Source: SPCO01 sp964579825 (GTDB lineage Bacteria > Chloroflexota > Limnocylindria > Limnocylindrales > CSP1-4). From it: DNA of 64,000 bases. A program made the position numbers and the translations under genes. The stretch lies in NCBI GenBank assembly GCA_964579825.1, contig CAZOHT010000014.1, positions 1 to 64,000 of the forward strand, written 5' to 3'. Below are positions 26,139 through 33,526 of the stretch, piece after piece (the stretch's first letter is position 1; each line of letters starts with the position of its first letter). Under the pieces are notes generated by a model. That model saw only the letters and a program-made list of their open reading frames with translations. It was not told the DNA's origin and did no database searches.

Positions 26139-26443
26139 CCGACCGTGACCCGGCGCACGAGGGCCTGCCGCAGCACCTCCTCGCTGATCGTTTCGATGCC
26201 GATGATCTCGTCGTCGAGGACGATGATCGGGAACCGGAGGACACCGCGGCCGACGGAAATCCGGAGGCCCCGCTCTGACTCGCCGGCGACCTCGCGTACC
26301 TCGACGCCTGGGAAGTCCGGACGGATCCGAGTGAGGAGTGCCTCGAGCTGACGGCAGTCAGCGCAGCCCTGGGTCGTGACGTACTCGAGCAGCGGGCCGG
26401 CTACTCCGAATCCATCCGGGGCTGAGGCGCGGTCGGCGGACAC
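26135..26443 (-). CDS. Glutaredoxin/thioredoxin-like protein (CADC)
   Basis: A 102-residue cytoplasmic thioredoxin-fold protein with redox motif GCADC near residue 30 and the cis-Pro strand RFPIIVLDD near 73. GTG start with a strong GGAGGTCC site, better than the longer frame. It probably passes electrons to the CcdA-like protein encoded 4 bp into its 3' end. Operator B lies 23-39 bp upstream of the start, so the whole redox-CopCD operon is likely under BlaI-type control. Confidence 0.85.
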   Translation of the reverse strand: MSADRASAPDGFGVAGPLLEYVTTQGCADCRQLEALLTRIRPDFPGVEVREVAGESERGLRISVGRGVLRFPIIVLDDEIIGIETISEEVLRQALVRRVTVG

Positions 26444-26465
26444 AGGACCTCCATGCGGCGGTACT

Positions 26466-26482
26466 ACTACATCGATTGTAGC
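26466..26482. promoter_or_regulatory. BlaI-type operator candidate B (N7)
   Basis: ACTAC-N7-GTAGC dyad just upstream of the Grx-CcdA-redoxin-CopCD operon. One half-site mismatch; 7-bp spacer as in operators A and C. Confidence 0.6.
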
Positions 26483-26552
26483 AGGATGCGCGAGCGGGAC
26501 TCCGGTGGAGGACCGTGGCGCGTCGCCCGCGCGAGCGCTGCGTGCGCCGGGG

Positions 26553-27266
26553 CTAACGCAGATAGAAGGCGACGCAGGCCACGACAAGGACGACCGCCGA
26601 GACGATCCGTCCGGCCGAGCTGTCGCCTTCGATCCCCGTGGCATCCCCGAGTAGCGCGCGCACCCGCAGATCCGCCGCGCTGACGAAGCCTGGCGCCACA
26701 CTCAGCCCAGGGCTCGACGACAGCTTGACGAGGGCGCTGGCGAGGGCAGGCCGCGACGCTCCTGAAGCGAGGGCGTAGGCGTCCGCGGCGATCTCGAGCC
26801 GGGCGCGTTCCCGCTCCATCCAGGCGCGACCGGCCTCGAGCCGGCCGAGAACGGGAGTTAGCGCGCCGATGAGCACGAGCTGGGCAGGCGCGCCCTCGAG
26901 CTGGTGATGGTGTTCATGGAGAATGACTGCACGAAGCTCCTCCGCATCGAGCCGATCAGCCAGGTCGTCGGCGCAGAAGATGCGCGGCTGGCGCAGACCG
27001 GCGACGACGGCGGCCCCAAGCCCTGGTACCAGCCCGACGGACCGCTCGCCGATCGTCGACGGAATTGCGAGTCGCGCGATGCTCGCCGCCAACCGCTCAT
27101 GACGCCATGCTTCCCTGGCGATCGCGACGAGGAGGGCGATGGCCAGCAGCCCGCCGACCACAAGGAGAGCATGGCCGGTGCCGCGCATGCCGTTCGCCGG
27201 CACCAGCATGCAGCCCACGATGGCCGTGAGCACACCGGACCCGAGCAGCACGGTCCGGCGCATCAT
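26553..27266 (-). CDS. M56 (BlaR1-type) membrane metallopeptidase 1
   Basis: A 237-residue membrane zinc peptidase with TM helices near residues 5-20, 30-50 and 215-235. The HExxH motif is HEHHH near residue 113, with the distal Asp/Glu in ARLEIAADAYA near 154. In BlaR1/MecR1 systems such a peptidase cleaves or triggers cleavage of the BlaI repressor. This protein lacks a penicillin-binding sensor domain, so its signal is something other than beta-lactam. The first ATG overlaps the blaI stop (ATGATG). Confidence 0.9.
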   Translation of the reverse strand: MMRRTVLLGSGVLTAIVGCMLVPANGMRGTGHALLVVGGLLAIALLVAIAREAWRHERLAASIARLAIPSTIGERSVGLVPGLGAAVVAGLRQPRIFCADDLADRLDAEELRAVILHEHHHQLEGAPAQLVLIGALTPVLGRLEAGRAWMERERARLEIAADAYALASGASRPALASALVKLSSSPGLSVAPGFVSAADLRVRALLGDATGIEGDSSAGRIVSAVVLVVACVAFYLR

Positions 27267-27670
27267 CTCGACTCGCGAGGCGCTTGGGCAACACGTCCTA
27301 ACCGGAACGCGAGGTCGCCTTCCCCGAGCTCTGTCGCGAACCCGGCGACCGAGGCGGCGCCGTAGCGATCGATGAGCCGGCTTAGTTCAAGACGGCCCAA
27401 CCGGGCCTCGAGCGATGCCTCGTCGACGGCGGCGGTGTAGCGGTAGTGTCGACCCTCCTTCGTGCGGGCGACGAGGGCCTTCTCGTGGAGGCGGACGAGG
27501 ATCGTCATGACCGTTGTATAGGCGAGCTGGCGCCCGTTCGAGTCGTTGAGTGCCTTCATGACCTCGCGGACCACCTGCGGACCAGCCTCCCAGAGCCGAG
27601 CCATCACCCGCTGCTCGAGGGGTCCCAATACCGTGGTCGCACCCTCCATCGCGTCGTTCATCGTGGCCAT
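27263..27670 (-). CDS. BlaI/MecI/CopY-family transcriptional repressor 1
   Basis: A 135-residue winged-helix repressor: LGPLEQRVMARLWE, then AYTTVMTILVRLHEKALVAR (recognition helix and wing, ~50-70) and a C-terminal dimerisation helix. Partner of the M56 peptidase, with which it overlaps by 4 bp. A perfect dyad lies 34-54 bp upstream between this gene and the divergent DUF2933-like gene, so autoregulation is likely. No clear ribosome binding site precedes either possible ATG (27670 or 27661), consistent with a leaderless message. Confidence 0.93.
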   Translation of the reverse strand: MATMNDAMEGATTVLGPLEQRVMARLWEAGPQVVREVMKALNDSNGRQLAYTTVMTILVRLHEKALVARTKEGRHYRYTAAVDEASLEARLGRLELSRLIDRYGAASVAGFATELGEGDLAFRLGRVAQAPRESR

Positions 27671-27703
27671 CGTACTACACGGCTCGTCGGAGTTCGCCTG
27701 AAG

Positions 27704-27724
27704 ATACTACCTGCCCTGTAGTAT
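27704..27724. promoter_or_regulatory. BlaI-type operator candidate C (N7), perfect dyad
   Basis: ATACTAC-CTGCCCT-GTAGTAT, a perfect 7-bp inverted repeat with a 7-bp spacer in the divergent promoter region of blaI 1 and the gene at 27763. The best-defined member of the set. Confidence 0.75.
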
Positions 27725-27762
27725 GATGAGATGGTTGTGGTTCGACTGAAGGTCTCGAAGTG

Positions 27763-28131
27763 ATGAGCATCCTGCGTGCCTGCGCCGACTGGCGCGTCGT
27801 CGCGATCCTCGTCGCCGTGGGTGCCGGGGTGGCCGTGCTCGCGCCGAACCTGATCGCTGCCGCGATACCACTGCTCATCGTCGCCGCCTGTCCCATCTCG
27901 ATGCTCGTGATGATGCGGACCATGGGCGGCCAGCACGCGAACGCGAGTGCGCGGCTGGATCCTGGCCCCGTCGACCGACCGGCCCAGCTCCGTGAGCAGC
28001 TCGCAGCCAATCGACTCGAGCAGCGACAGCTCGAGCGGGAGCTCGCACGAGTCGAGTCGGCGGAGGGCGTCGCGTCGATCGAGGTGCGGGCGAACACCGC
28101 CGCCCCGGACGGCCGCGCCAGATCGAGCTGA
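27763..28131 (+). CDS. DUF2933-like small membrane protein with helical tail
   Basis: A 122-residue protein: two short TM segments in the first 50 residues with IPLLIVAACPISMLVMM, resembling DUF2933 proteins that accompany copper genes, then a charged coiled-coil-like tail (RLEQRQLERELARVE). Starts 39 bp after operator C and diverges from blaI 1, so it probably responds to the same signal. A GTG directly before the ATG could also serve as start. Function unknown. Confidence 0.7.
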   Translation: MSILRACADWRVVAILVAVGAGVAVLAPNLIAAAIPLLIVAACPISMLVMMRTMGGQHANASARLDPGPVDRPAQLREQLAANRLEQRQLERELARVESAEGVASIEVRANTAAPDGRARSS

Positions 28132-28164
28132 CGTCGCCCGGCGCCGTAGGCCGGAGGAGCAACC

Positions 28165-28839
28165 ATGGGGAACTGGCAGGTCGCATCGGCCGATCGACCA
28201 CATGCACTGACGAGCGAGGCGATCAAGTCGCAGCGCCAGATGCAGGTCGAGGGTCTGTCGCGCCGGCAGCTGCTGCGGACCTCGCTGGGTGCTGGGATCG
28301 GGCTCTGGTTGCTCGAGGTCAGCGCCGGGACCCTGGGCTTCCTCTGGCCGAACCTGGCCGGCGGCTTTGGCGACGCGTTCAGAATCGGGACGCTCGACGA
28401 CATCAAGCTGAAGAACGCGAACTTGCCGATCGACGAGGGTTTCCCAGCTTACGTCGCGGAAGCCCGCGCGTTCATCATCCTTGTCGACCCGGCCCAGCAA
28501 CGGTTCATCCCGGGTACGGACACGACCGGCGACGGCACCGCGCTGAACGTCCGGGCGTTGTACCAGCGCTGTCCGCATCTCGGCTGCAAGCCGAACCCAT
28601 GCCTGAAGAACTTCTGGCTTGAGTGCCCCTGTCACGGGTCTCGCTACGACCGGCTTGGCATCAAGGCCGAAGGTGCGCAGTACGGGCCGGCGCCGCGAAG
28701 CATGGACCGCTTCTCCGCAACCGTCGATGGTGACGGCGTGCTGACCCTCGATACCGGCAAGATCACGCTGGGTCCCCTGCCGGTCGCCCTCGGCCAGCCG
28801 GGCATCATCCCGCCTCGCACCCCAACAGGCTGTATCTAG
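28165..28839 (+). CDS. Rieske [2Fe-2S] protein with Tat-type signal
   Basis: A 224-residue respiratory Rieske protein. Cluster-binding motifs are CPHLGC near residue 136 and CPCHGSRYD near 155, the full two-Cys/two-His set with the disulfide cysteines. The N-terminus carries a twin-arginine-like LSRRQLLRTS before a hydrophobic segment (~38-65), as in cytochrome bc proteins anchored after Tat export. It follows the DUF2933-like gene by 33 bp and may be co-transcribed with it. No cytochrome b gene is present nearby, so it may join a complex encoded elsewhere or an alternative quinol oxidase. Confidence 0.93.
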   Translation: MGNWQVASADRPHALTSEAIKSQRQMQVEGLSRRQLLRTSLGAGIGLWLLEVSAGTLGFLWPNLAGGFGDAFRIGTLDDIKLKNANLPIDEGFPAYVAEARAFIILVDPAQQRFIPGTDTTGDGTALNVRALYQRCPHLGCKPNPCLKNFWLECPCHGSRYDRLGIKAEGAQYGPAPRSMDRFSATVDGDGVLTLDTGKITLGPLPVALGQPGIIPPRTPTGCI

Positions 28840-28987
28840 CAGCGTCCGAGGCACCGACGACGCGACGGAGCGGCTCCTCGTCGCTTGGGCAGCCATTTGC
28901 TGAGAGTCGCGTCCGTAACCCGGTGGCATTCGACGCTTCGTGTTAAGCGCTCAGGAGCCCACGCACGGTGGTCGTTCGGCCCGGCTC

Positions 28988-29710
28988 CTAGAGGCCCACG
29001 TGGCAGCCGATGCTCGCCACAGTGAGTAGAGCGACGGGCAACCACTCGTAAGGCAGTCGACTCGTCGCCTCAACCGGGATCCCGGCCGCTCGGTCGAGCA
29101 GACGCTCGACCCGCCGTTCGGCGGCGTACGAGAACGCGACAGGCTGCAGGGCTGCGTCGCCCTTCACGAGCGCACGGGCAAGCGAGCGGGGACTCGAGCC
29201 GCGCCGAATGGCATCTGCGTCCGCGAGGGTCTCCAAGTCGGTCAGACGGTCGACGACGACGCTCCGGATACTTTCCGAGCGGCCCAATAGACGAAGCCAC
29301 GCCTCGAGAGCGGCGGCCCGCAGCGGAGCGCGAGTGCGGCGGTGATGATCCTCGTGATACACCACGGCCTCGAGCTCGTCATCCGAGAGCGCCGTGAGTA
29401 AGCGGGCCCCGACGAAAACTCGCGGTCGGACGGAGCCCACCACAATGGCATCGTTTCCGAGCACAGGGGTGACGCGGCACCGCACGCCGGAGAGCGCCAT
29501 GTCTTGTGCACCGACCGACAGCGTCCTCGCGAGTCGGTGCGACGCGGCGACTTCCCTGGTCAGCAGCGCGATCCACAGCACGACCAGGACTCCGCCGACC
29601 AGCTCGATGGCGAGCATTGGATCGCCGCCGACGAGAGCGCCGAGCAGCAGACACCAGCCCAGCGGCACGATGGCGACGGCCGCCAAGCCGCCCGCGCGTT
29701 TTCGCGTCAT
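28988..29710 (-). CDS. M56 (BlaR1-type) membrane metallopeptidase 2
   Basis: A 240-residue membrane zinc peptidase: TM helices at ~8-50 and ~220-238, HEDHH near residue 131 as the HExxH site and an acidic third-ligand region DLETLADADA near 173. Clearly paralogous to the M56 protein at 26553-27266, again without an external sensor domain. Overlaps blaI 2 by 4 bp. Preceded downstream by a 148-bp interval in which I see no gene. Confidence 0.88.
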   Translation of the reverse strand: MTRKRAGGLAAVAIVPLGWCLLLGALVGGDPMLAIELVGGVLVVLWIALLTREVAASHRLARTLSVGAQDMALSGVRCRVTPVLGNDAIVVGSVRPRVFVGARLLTALSDDELEAVVYHEDHHRRTRAPLRAAALEAWLRLLGRSESIRSVVVDRLTDLETLADADAIRRGSSPRSLARALVKGDAALQPVAFSYAAERRVERLLDRAAGIPVEATSRLPYEWLPVALLTVASIGCHVGL

Positions 29711-30099
29711 TCTTGGTCGTCGGCCAAGGCGGCCAGTCGCCGACGTGTCTTCGGATCGAGATCTGCGAGTCTCACCGCGAAGTGTCGAAGGGCGGCGGTG
29801 CCATAGCGGTCGACCACGCGGTCCACGGCAAGCCCGCTGAGCCGATCGACCAGCTCCGCTTCTGACGCCGTGGGGCGGTAGATGTACTGGCGCCCGCGGC
29901 GCTCGCGAGTCAGCACGCCCTTCTCATGGAGCCGGCCCATCACGGTCATGATCGTCGTGTACGCGTGCTCGCGCCCTTGGCTTCGGCGGAGGGCCTCGAC
30001 GATCTCTGCGACGCTCGCCTCGCCACGTTCGCCGACTTCGCGGACGATCGCCGCTGCGAGCGGCCCGAGGACGTCTTCAAACTGCGGGTTTCGAGTCAC
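29707..30099 (-). CDS. BlaI/MecI/CopY-family transcriptional repressor 2
   Basis: A 130-residue winged-helix repressor: GPLAAAIVREVGERG, then HAYTTIMTVMGRLHEKGVLTR (recognition region ~44-63) and a C-terminal dimer helix. The GTG at 30099 is preceded by AAGGAGCGAGAC, far better than upstream alternatives. Forms a second BlaI-M56 pair. Operator D lies 46-61 bp upstream, shared with the divergent membrane protein gene at 30174. Confidence 0.93.
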   Translation of the reverse strand: MTRNPQFEDVLGPLAAAIVREVGERGEASVAEIVEALRRSQGREHAYTTIMTVMGRLHEKGVLTRERRGRQYIYRPTASEAELVDRLSGLAVDRVVDRYGTAALRHFAVRLADLDPKTRRRLAALADDQE

Positions 30100-30144
30100 G
30101 TCTCGCTCCTTGCTGACGTCCGAGCTTACCATTCCGACCTGTCT

Positions 30145-30160
30145 ACTACTGACCTGTAGT
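30145..30160. promoter_or_regulatory. BlaI-type operator candidate D (N6)
   Basis: ACTAC-TGACCT-GTAGT between divergent blaI 2 and the gene at 30174; perfect half-sites with a 6-bp spacer. Confidence 0.7.
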
Positions 30161-30173
30161 GTATCGTCCGCCC

Positions 30174-30728
30174 ATGGCGACACTCCTTGCCGATCAGCCT
30201 CTCGCGATCCTCGAAGGAATCTCGCTCCTCGCGGTGTGCGCGGCCCTGATACTGGCTTCCGTGGCTCGCACGCGTTCCGGTCCGTCTGGCAACCGTGTGG
30301 CTCAGATCTTCTGGCGTGATGTGGCTCAGGCGGGCTACATCTGGGCCGGCGCCGTGGCCGTTCTGCTGGTCAGCGCGCTTCTCGAGATCGAGGGCGTCGG
30401 GACCCCGATCTGGCTGCTCCTGGCGCTTATCGTGGGCGCGGTCTGCATCGTCATCGTTCGTCTTCGCTGGCGCCGACAGGGTCTGGCGTCGGCGCGGATG
30501 CACGCCGACGACCCGAGTCGCCCGGATCGCTCGCGGCTGGTCTCGACGACGTGGGAAATCGCGATCCTCGGGGCGGGCGCCGGCGGACTGCTCGTATACA
30601 TGGTCACCGTATCGCACAGTTGGGGGCATCCGATCCACTGGCTGGTGGCGGGGCTCGGGATCGTGGTCGGGTACGTCGTGGGTCTCGTCGTCGCGACGCC
30701 CAGGTACACCCTGAAACGGGGCGCGTAG
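30174..30728 (+). CDS. Membrane protein upstream of the ccm operon, function unknown
   Basis: A 184-residue protein with five predicted TM helices and one basic cytoplasmic loop (RLRWRRQGLASARM). The C-terminal half has VSHSWGHPIHWLVAG, with three His that could coordinate haem or metal. The ATG is 13 bp past operator D; the longer frame would start inside that operator. It lies between blaI 2 and the ccm operon, separated from ccmA by operator E. I do not recognise the family. Confidence 0.72.
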   Translation: MATLLADQPLAILEGISLLAVCAALILASVARTRSGPSGNRVAQIFWRDVAQAGYIWAGAVAVLLVSALLEIEGVGTPIWLLLALIVGAVCIVIVRLRWRRQGLASARMHADDPSRPDRSRLVSTTWEIAILGAGAGGLLVYMVTVSHSWGHPIHWLVAGLGIVVGYVVGLVVATPRYTLKRGA

Positions 30729-30808
30729 CGTCGACTTGACAGAGCCGCCAGCGGCCAAACCGCGGCCGATCGGTTGCGGCCATAGGGGCAACCAGAGCCT
30801 GCCGATAT

Positions 30809-30824
30809 ACTACGGCCCTGTCGT
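30809..30824. promoter_or_regulatory. BlaI-type operator candidate E (N6) at the ccm promoter
   Basis: ACTAC-GGCCCT-GTCGT, one mismatch, 6-bp spacer, 31 bp before the ccmA start. Suggests control of the whole cytochrome c maturation operon. Confidence 0.6.
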
Positions 30825-30855
30825 GCTTCGTCCCGGCCACCAGCCGCGAGGTCCC

Positions 30856-31536
30856 GTGGAATCTCTGCAGTTCGCTCCCCGTGCGGACGTCTCCTTCCGA
30901 GTGGCCGCCGTCACGAAAGTGTTCGGGGAGACCGTGGCGCTGTGGGGTGTGGATCTCGTTGGTCGATCCGGGGATCTCATCGCTGCCCACGGCGCCAACG
31001 GCTCGGGAAAGACCACCCTCTTGCGGATCATCGCCGGCCTCGTGGCCCCGACCCGCGGACGCGTAGCCTGGACCACGACATCACCGGGCACTCGGCCCCG
31101 GATCGGCCTGCTTGGACACGCGACGCATCTGTTCGAGGAGCTGACCGCGATCGAGAACGTCGTGCTCGCGGCCCGTCTCGCTCGGCGCGACGAGGCGATC
31201 GCGATCGACCTGCTCGGCAGGCTTGGCGTTGAGCAGCACGGCGGTCGCCGAACCGGCGGCCTCTCGGCTGGGACTCGAAGGCGGGTCGGCCTGGCCCGCG
31301 CGCTCGCAACGGACCCGGATGTCCTGGTCGTCGACGAGCCATTCGCGGGGCTGGATCGACCCGCGGCGGACGTCGTGGGACGGGTGCTCGGCGAGGCCCG
31401 CGACGATGGACGGCTCGTCGTGATCGCGACCCATGACGACGCCAGGAGTCGGGCCATCGCGACGAGCATCGTACGGCTCGAAGAGGGGAGGCTCCGACGT
31501 GAGGCAGCCCTCGCGCTGAAGGCGACAGCAACGTGA
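30856..31536 (+). CDS. ccmA: Haem exporter ATP-binding protein CcmA
   Basis: A 226-residue ABC ATPase: Walker A GANGSGKTT near 50, signature LSAGTRRRVGLARA (the LSxGTRRR form is typical of CcmA) near 137 and Walker B VLVVDEPFAGLDRP near 159. With CcmB, C and D it forms the complex that releases holo-CcmE in System I cytochrome c maturation. The GTG with GAGGTCCC upstream is chosen over a longer frame that runs through operator E. First gene of a nine-gene operon; overlaps ccmB by 4 bp. Confidence 0.92.
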   Translation: MESLQFAPRADVSFRVAAVTKVFGETVALWGVDLVGRSGDLIAAHGANGSGKTTLLRIIAGLVAPTRGRVAWTTTSPGTRPRIGLLGHATHLFEELTAIENVVLAARLARRDEAIAIDLLGRLGVEQHGGRRTGGLSAGTRRRVGLARALATDPDVLVVDEPFAGLDRPAADVVGRVLGEARDDGRLVVIATHDDARSRAIATSIVRLEEGRLRREAALALKATAT

Positions 31537-32210
31537 GCCTCCTCAAGGACGCGGTGGCGCTCGCGCGGAAGGACCTCCTCGTCGAACTCCGCGCACGCCA
31601 GGCGGCGGCCAGCGCGGTCGCGCTTGCGGCAATCGCGATCGTCCTCGTCGGACTCGCCGTCGGGCCGGACCCCGATCGACTTCGCGCGCTCGCTCCGGCG
31701 CTCGTCTGGATCGCGCTCCTCTACGCGGCGATTGCCGTCGCCGAGCGTCTCGAGCGGACCGACCGCTCGGATGACGCCTTCGCCGGTCTCTGGCTCGTCC
31801 TCGAGGACCGACGGTCGCTCTACGTGGGTCGCGTTTTCAGCCTGTCGATCGTCCTCGGGCTCCTCCAGCTGGCGATCTGGGGCGCCGCGGCCTTCCTGCT
31901 CGATCTACCGCTTCGGCCCGAGGTGATCGCCCTCGTGCCGCTGGCCGCCCTCACCGCCGTCGCCACTGCAGCAGCCAGTGCACTCATCCTCGCGCTCGTC
32001 GCCGACGCCAACCACCGCCCGTTGCTCCTGCCGGTCGCTCTGCTGCCGTTGCTGGTTCCGACGTTGCTGGCCGGCGTGCAGGCCGGTTCGGCCGTGCTCG
32101 AGGGTCGACTAGGAGACGCCACGGGGTGGGTGGCTGCCCTGATCATCGAGACGGCCCTCTTCGCCGGGCTCGGACTGCTGGCGTATGAGACCGCGGCGAG
32201 CCCGGATTGA
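31533..32210 (+). CDS. ccmB: Haem exporter membrane protein CcmB
   Basis: A 225-residue, six-span CcmB. The N-terminus has the family-typical ALARKDLLVELRARQ cytoplasmic segment before TM1, and the EDRRSLYVGR loop follows TM2. GTG start overlaps the ccmA stop. Works with CcmA and CcmC in transfer of haem to CcmE. Confidence 0.9.
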   Translation: MSLLKDAVALARKDLLVELRARQAAASAVALAAIAIVLVGLAVGPDPDRLRALAPALVWIALLYAAIAVAERLERTDRSDDAFAGLWLVLEDRRSLYVGRVFSLSIVLGLLQLAIWGAAAFLLDLPLRPEVIALVPLAALTAVATAAASALILALVADANHRPLLLPVALLPLLVPTLLAGVQAGSAVLEGRLGDATGWVAALIIETALFAGLGLLAYETAASPD

Positions 32211-32217
32211 GCAGCCC

Positions 32218-32892
32218 ATGACGTCCAGGCTCTCCCCGCCCGGTTGGCTCGCAGGTCTGGCCCTCGGCGCGACGGTCCTGATCGGCCTGTTCGTCGTGCC
32301 GGCCGACGCGGCGCAGGGCGATGTCCAGCGGATCATGTACATCCACGTCCCGATCGCCTGGCTCGCCTACCTGGCGTTCTTCGTGACGCTGGTCGCGGGC
32401 CTGCTGTACCTCCGCAAGGACGACCTCCGCTACGACCGCGTCGCCGCGGCGAGTGCCGAGATCGGGCTGTTGCTCACTGGCTTGACGATCGCCACCGGGG
32501 CGATCTGGGGCAAGGCGACCTGGGGTAAATGGTGGGATTGGGATCCCCGCCTGACGACGACGGCGATCCTCTTCGTCGTCTACGCGGGCTATCTGCTGCT
32601 CCGCCAGTCACTCGTCGACCGTCGGCGGCGGGCGAGGCTCGCCGCAATCTTCGGGATCGTCGGGTTCCTCAACGTTCCCGTCGTCCACTTCTCGGTCCTC
32701 TGGTGGCGCGGCCTGCACCAGCCGCCGACGGTGATCCGGCCCGGCGACCCGACGATGGACCACCTGCTCCTCGCCGAACTGCTCGCCAGCGTCGTGAGCT
32801 TCACCCTCGTGTACCTCTGGATACTGCGCCGACGCGTCGATCTCGAGGCCGCTCGCGATGCGGCGGAGTTGGCACTGGCGCCCGTGCCATGA
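32218..32892 (+). CDS. ccmC: Haem handling protein CcmC
   Basis: A 224-residue six-span member of the haem-handling family with the tryptophan-rich signature WGKWWDWDPRLT near residue 100 and haem-ligand histidines in IHVPIAW (~45) and VHFSVLWWRG (~160). Delivers haem to CcmE. Starts 7 bp after ccmB and overlaps ccmD by 4 bp. Confidence 0.95.
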   Translation: MTSRLSPPGWLAGLALGATVLIGLFVVPADAAQGDVQRIMYIHVPIAWLAYLAFFVTLVAGLLYLRKDDLRYDRVAAASAEIGLLLTGLTIATGAIWGKATWGKWWDWDPRLTTTAILFVVYAGYLLLRQSLVDRRRRARLAAIFGIVGFLNVPVVHFSVLWWRGLHQPPTVIRPGDPTMDHLLLAELLASVVSFTLVYLWILRRRVDLEAARDAAELALAPVP

Positions 32893-33092
32893 GTGACCCG
32901 GCGTTTGTGGCGGCCGCGTATTCAATCGTGCTCGGCGGGCTAGCCCTGTACGTCCTCTCGATCGCGCGCCGCGTCCGATCCGCCCGCCGGACGGCAGCGG
33001 CGCTCGAACGCTCACGCGAACGGGCCCTGCAGGGTGTCTCCAGCGAGGCGCCCGCACCGCTGGCCAGCCAGCGATCCGAAGCCCAACGATGA
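32889..33092 (+). CDS. ccmD: Small haem exporter subunit CcmD
   Basis: A 67-residue protein with one TM helix (AAYSIVLGGLALYVLSIA) followed by a basic tail, exactly the CcmD pattern. It stabilises CcmC-CcmE interaction in known systems. Position between ccmC and ccmE with 4-bp overlaps on both sides supports the call, since the sequence itself is too short to be diagnostic. Confidence 0.85.
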   Translation: MSDPAFVAAAYSIVLGGLALYVLSIARRVRSARRTAAALERSRERALQGVSSEAPAPLASQRSEAQR

Positions 33093-33526
33093 GGCGGCCT
33101 CGCCTGGGCACCCTCGTCGGTCTCGCACTCGTCGTCGGGGCGTTCATCGCGCTCGTGTCCATCAGTCTCACGAGCGCACTTGTTTACTACGTCACGCCCA
33201 GCGAACTCGCTTCCAGCCCGCCGGCCGGAGCAGTCCGGCTGTACGGGATCGTCGAACCCGGATCCGTTCGCTGGGACGCGGCCGCCTCGACCCTATCGTT
33301 CCGCGTCACGGATGGGAGTACCACCATCGCGGTCTCAAGCCGCTCGCTCCCGACCGGCCTGTTCCGGGACGGGATCGGCGTTGTCCTAGCCGGCCGGGCC
33401 AATGGCTCGGGCGCATTCGCCGCCGACGAGATCTTGGTCAAGCACTCGGAAGTCTACGAGCCATTGCGGGCCGGCCAGACGCCGCCACCCGGGCTGCTCG
33501 ACGCGCTTCGCGAGGAAAGCCCGTGA
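33089..33526 (+). CDS. ccmE: Haem chaperone CcmE
   Basis: A 145-residue haem chaperone: TM anchor (~10-32), OB-fold beta-barrel domain and the haem-binding motif LVKHSEVYEP near residue 112, in which the His forms the covalent haem bond and the Tyr is the axial ligand. The motif differs from the common LAKHDENYMP but keeps both key residues. GTGA/ATGA overlaps with ccmD and ccmF. Confidence 0.94.
   Translation: MRRPRLGTLVGLALVVGAFIALVSISLTSALVYYVTPSELASSPPAGAVRLYGIVEPGSVRWDAAASTLSFRVTDGSTTIAVSSRSLPTGLFRDGIGVVLAGRANGSGAFAADEILVKHSEVYEPLRAGQTPPPGLLDALREESP

Noticed and set aside
27674..27690. ACTAC-N7-GTCGG next to the blaI 1 start codon
   Set aside because: Only the left half-site matches. 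It may be a weak second operator, but support is too thin.
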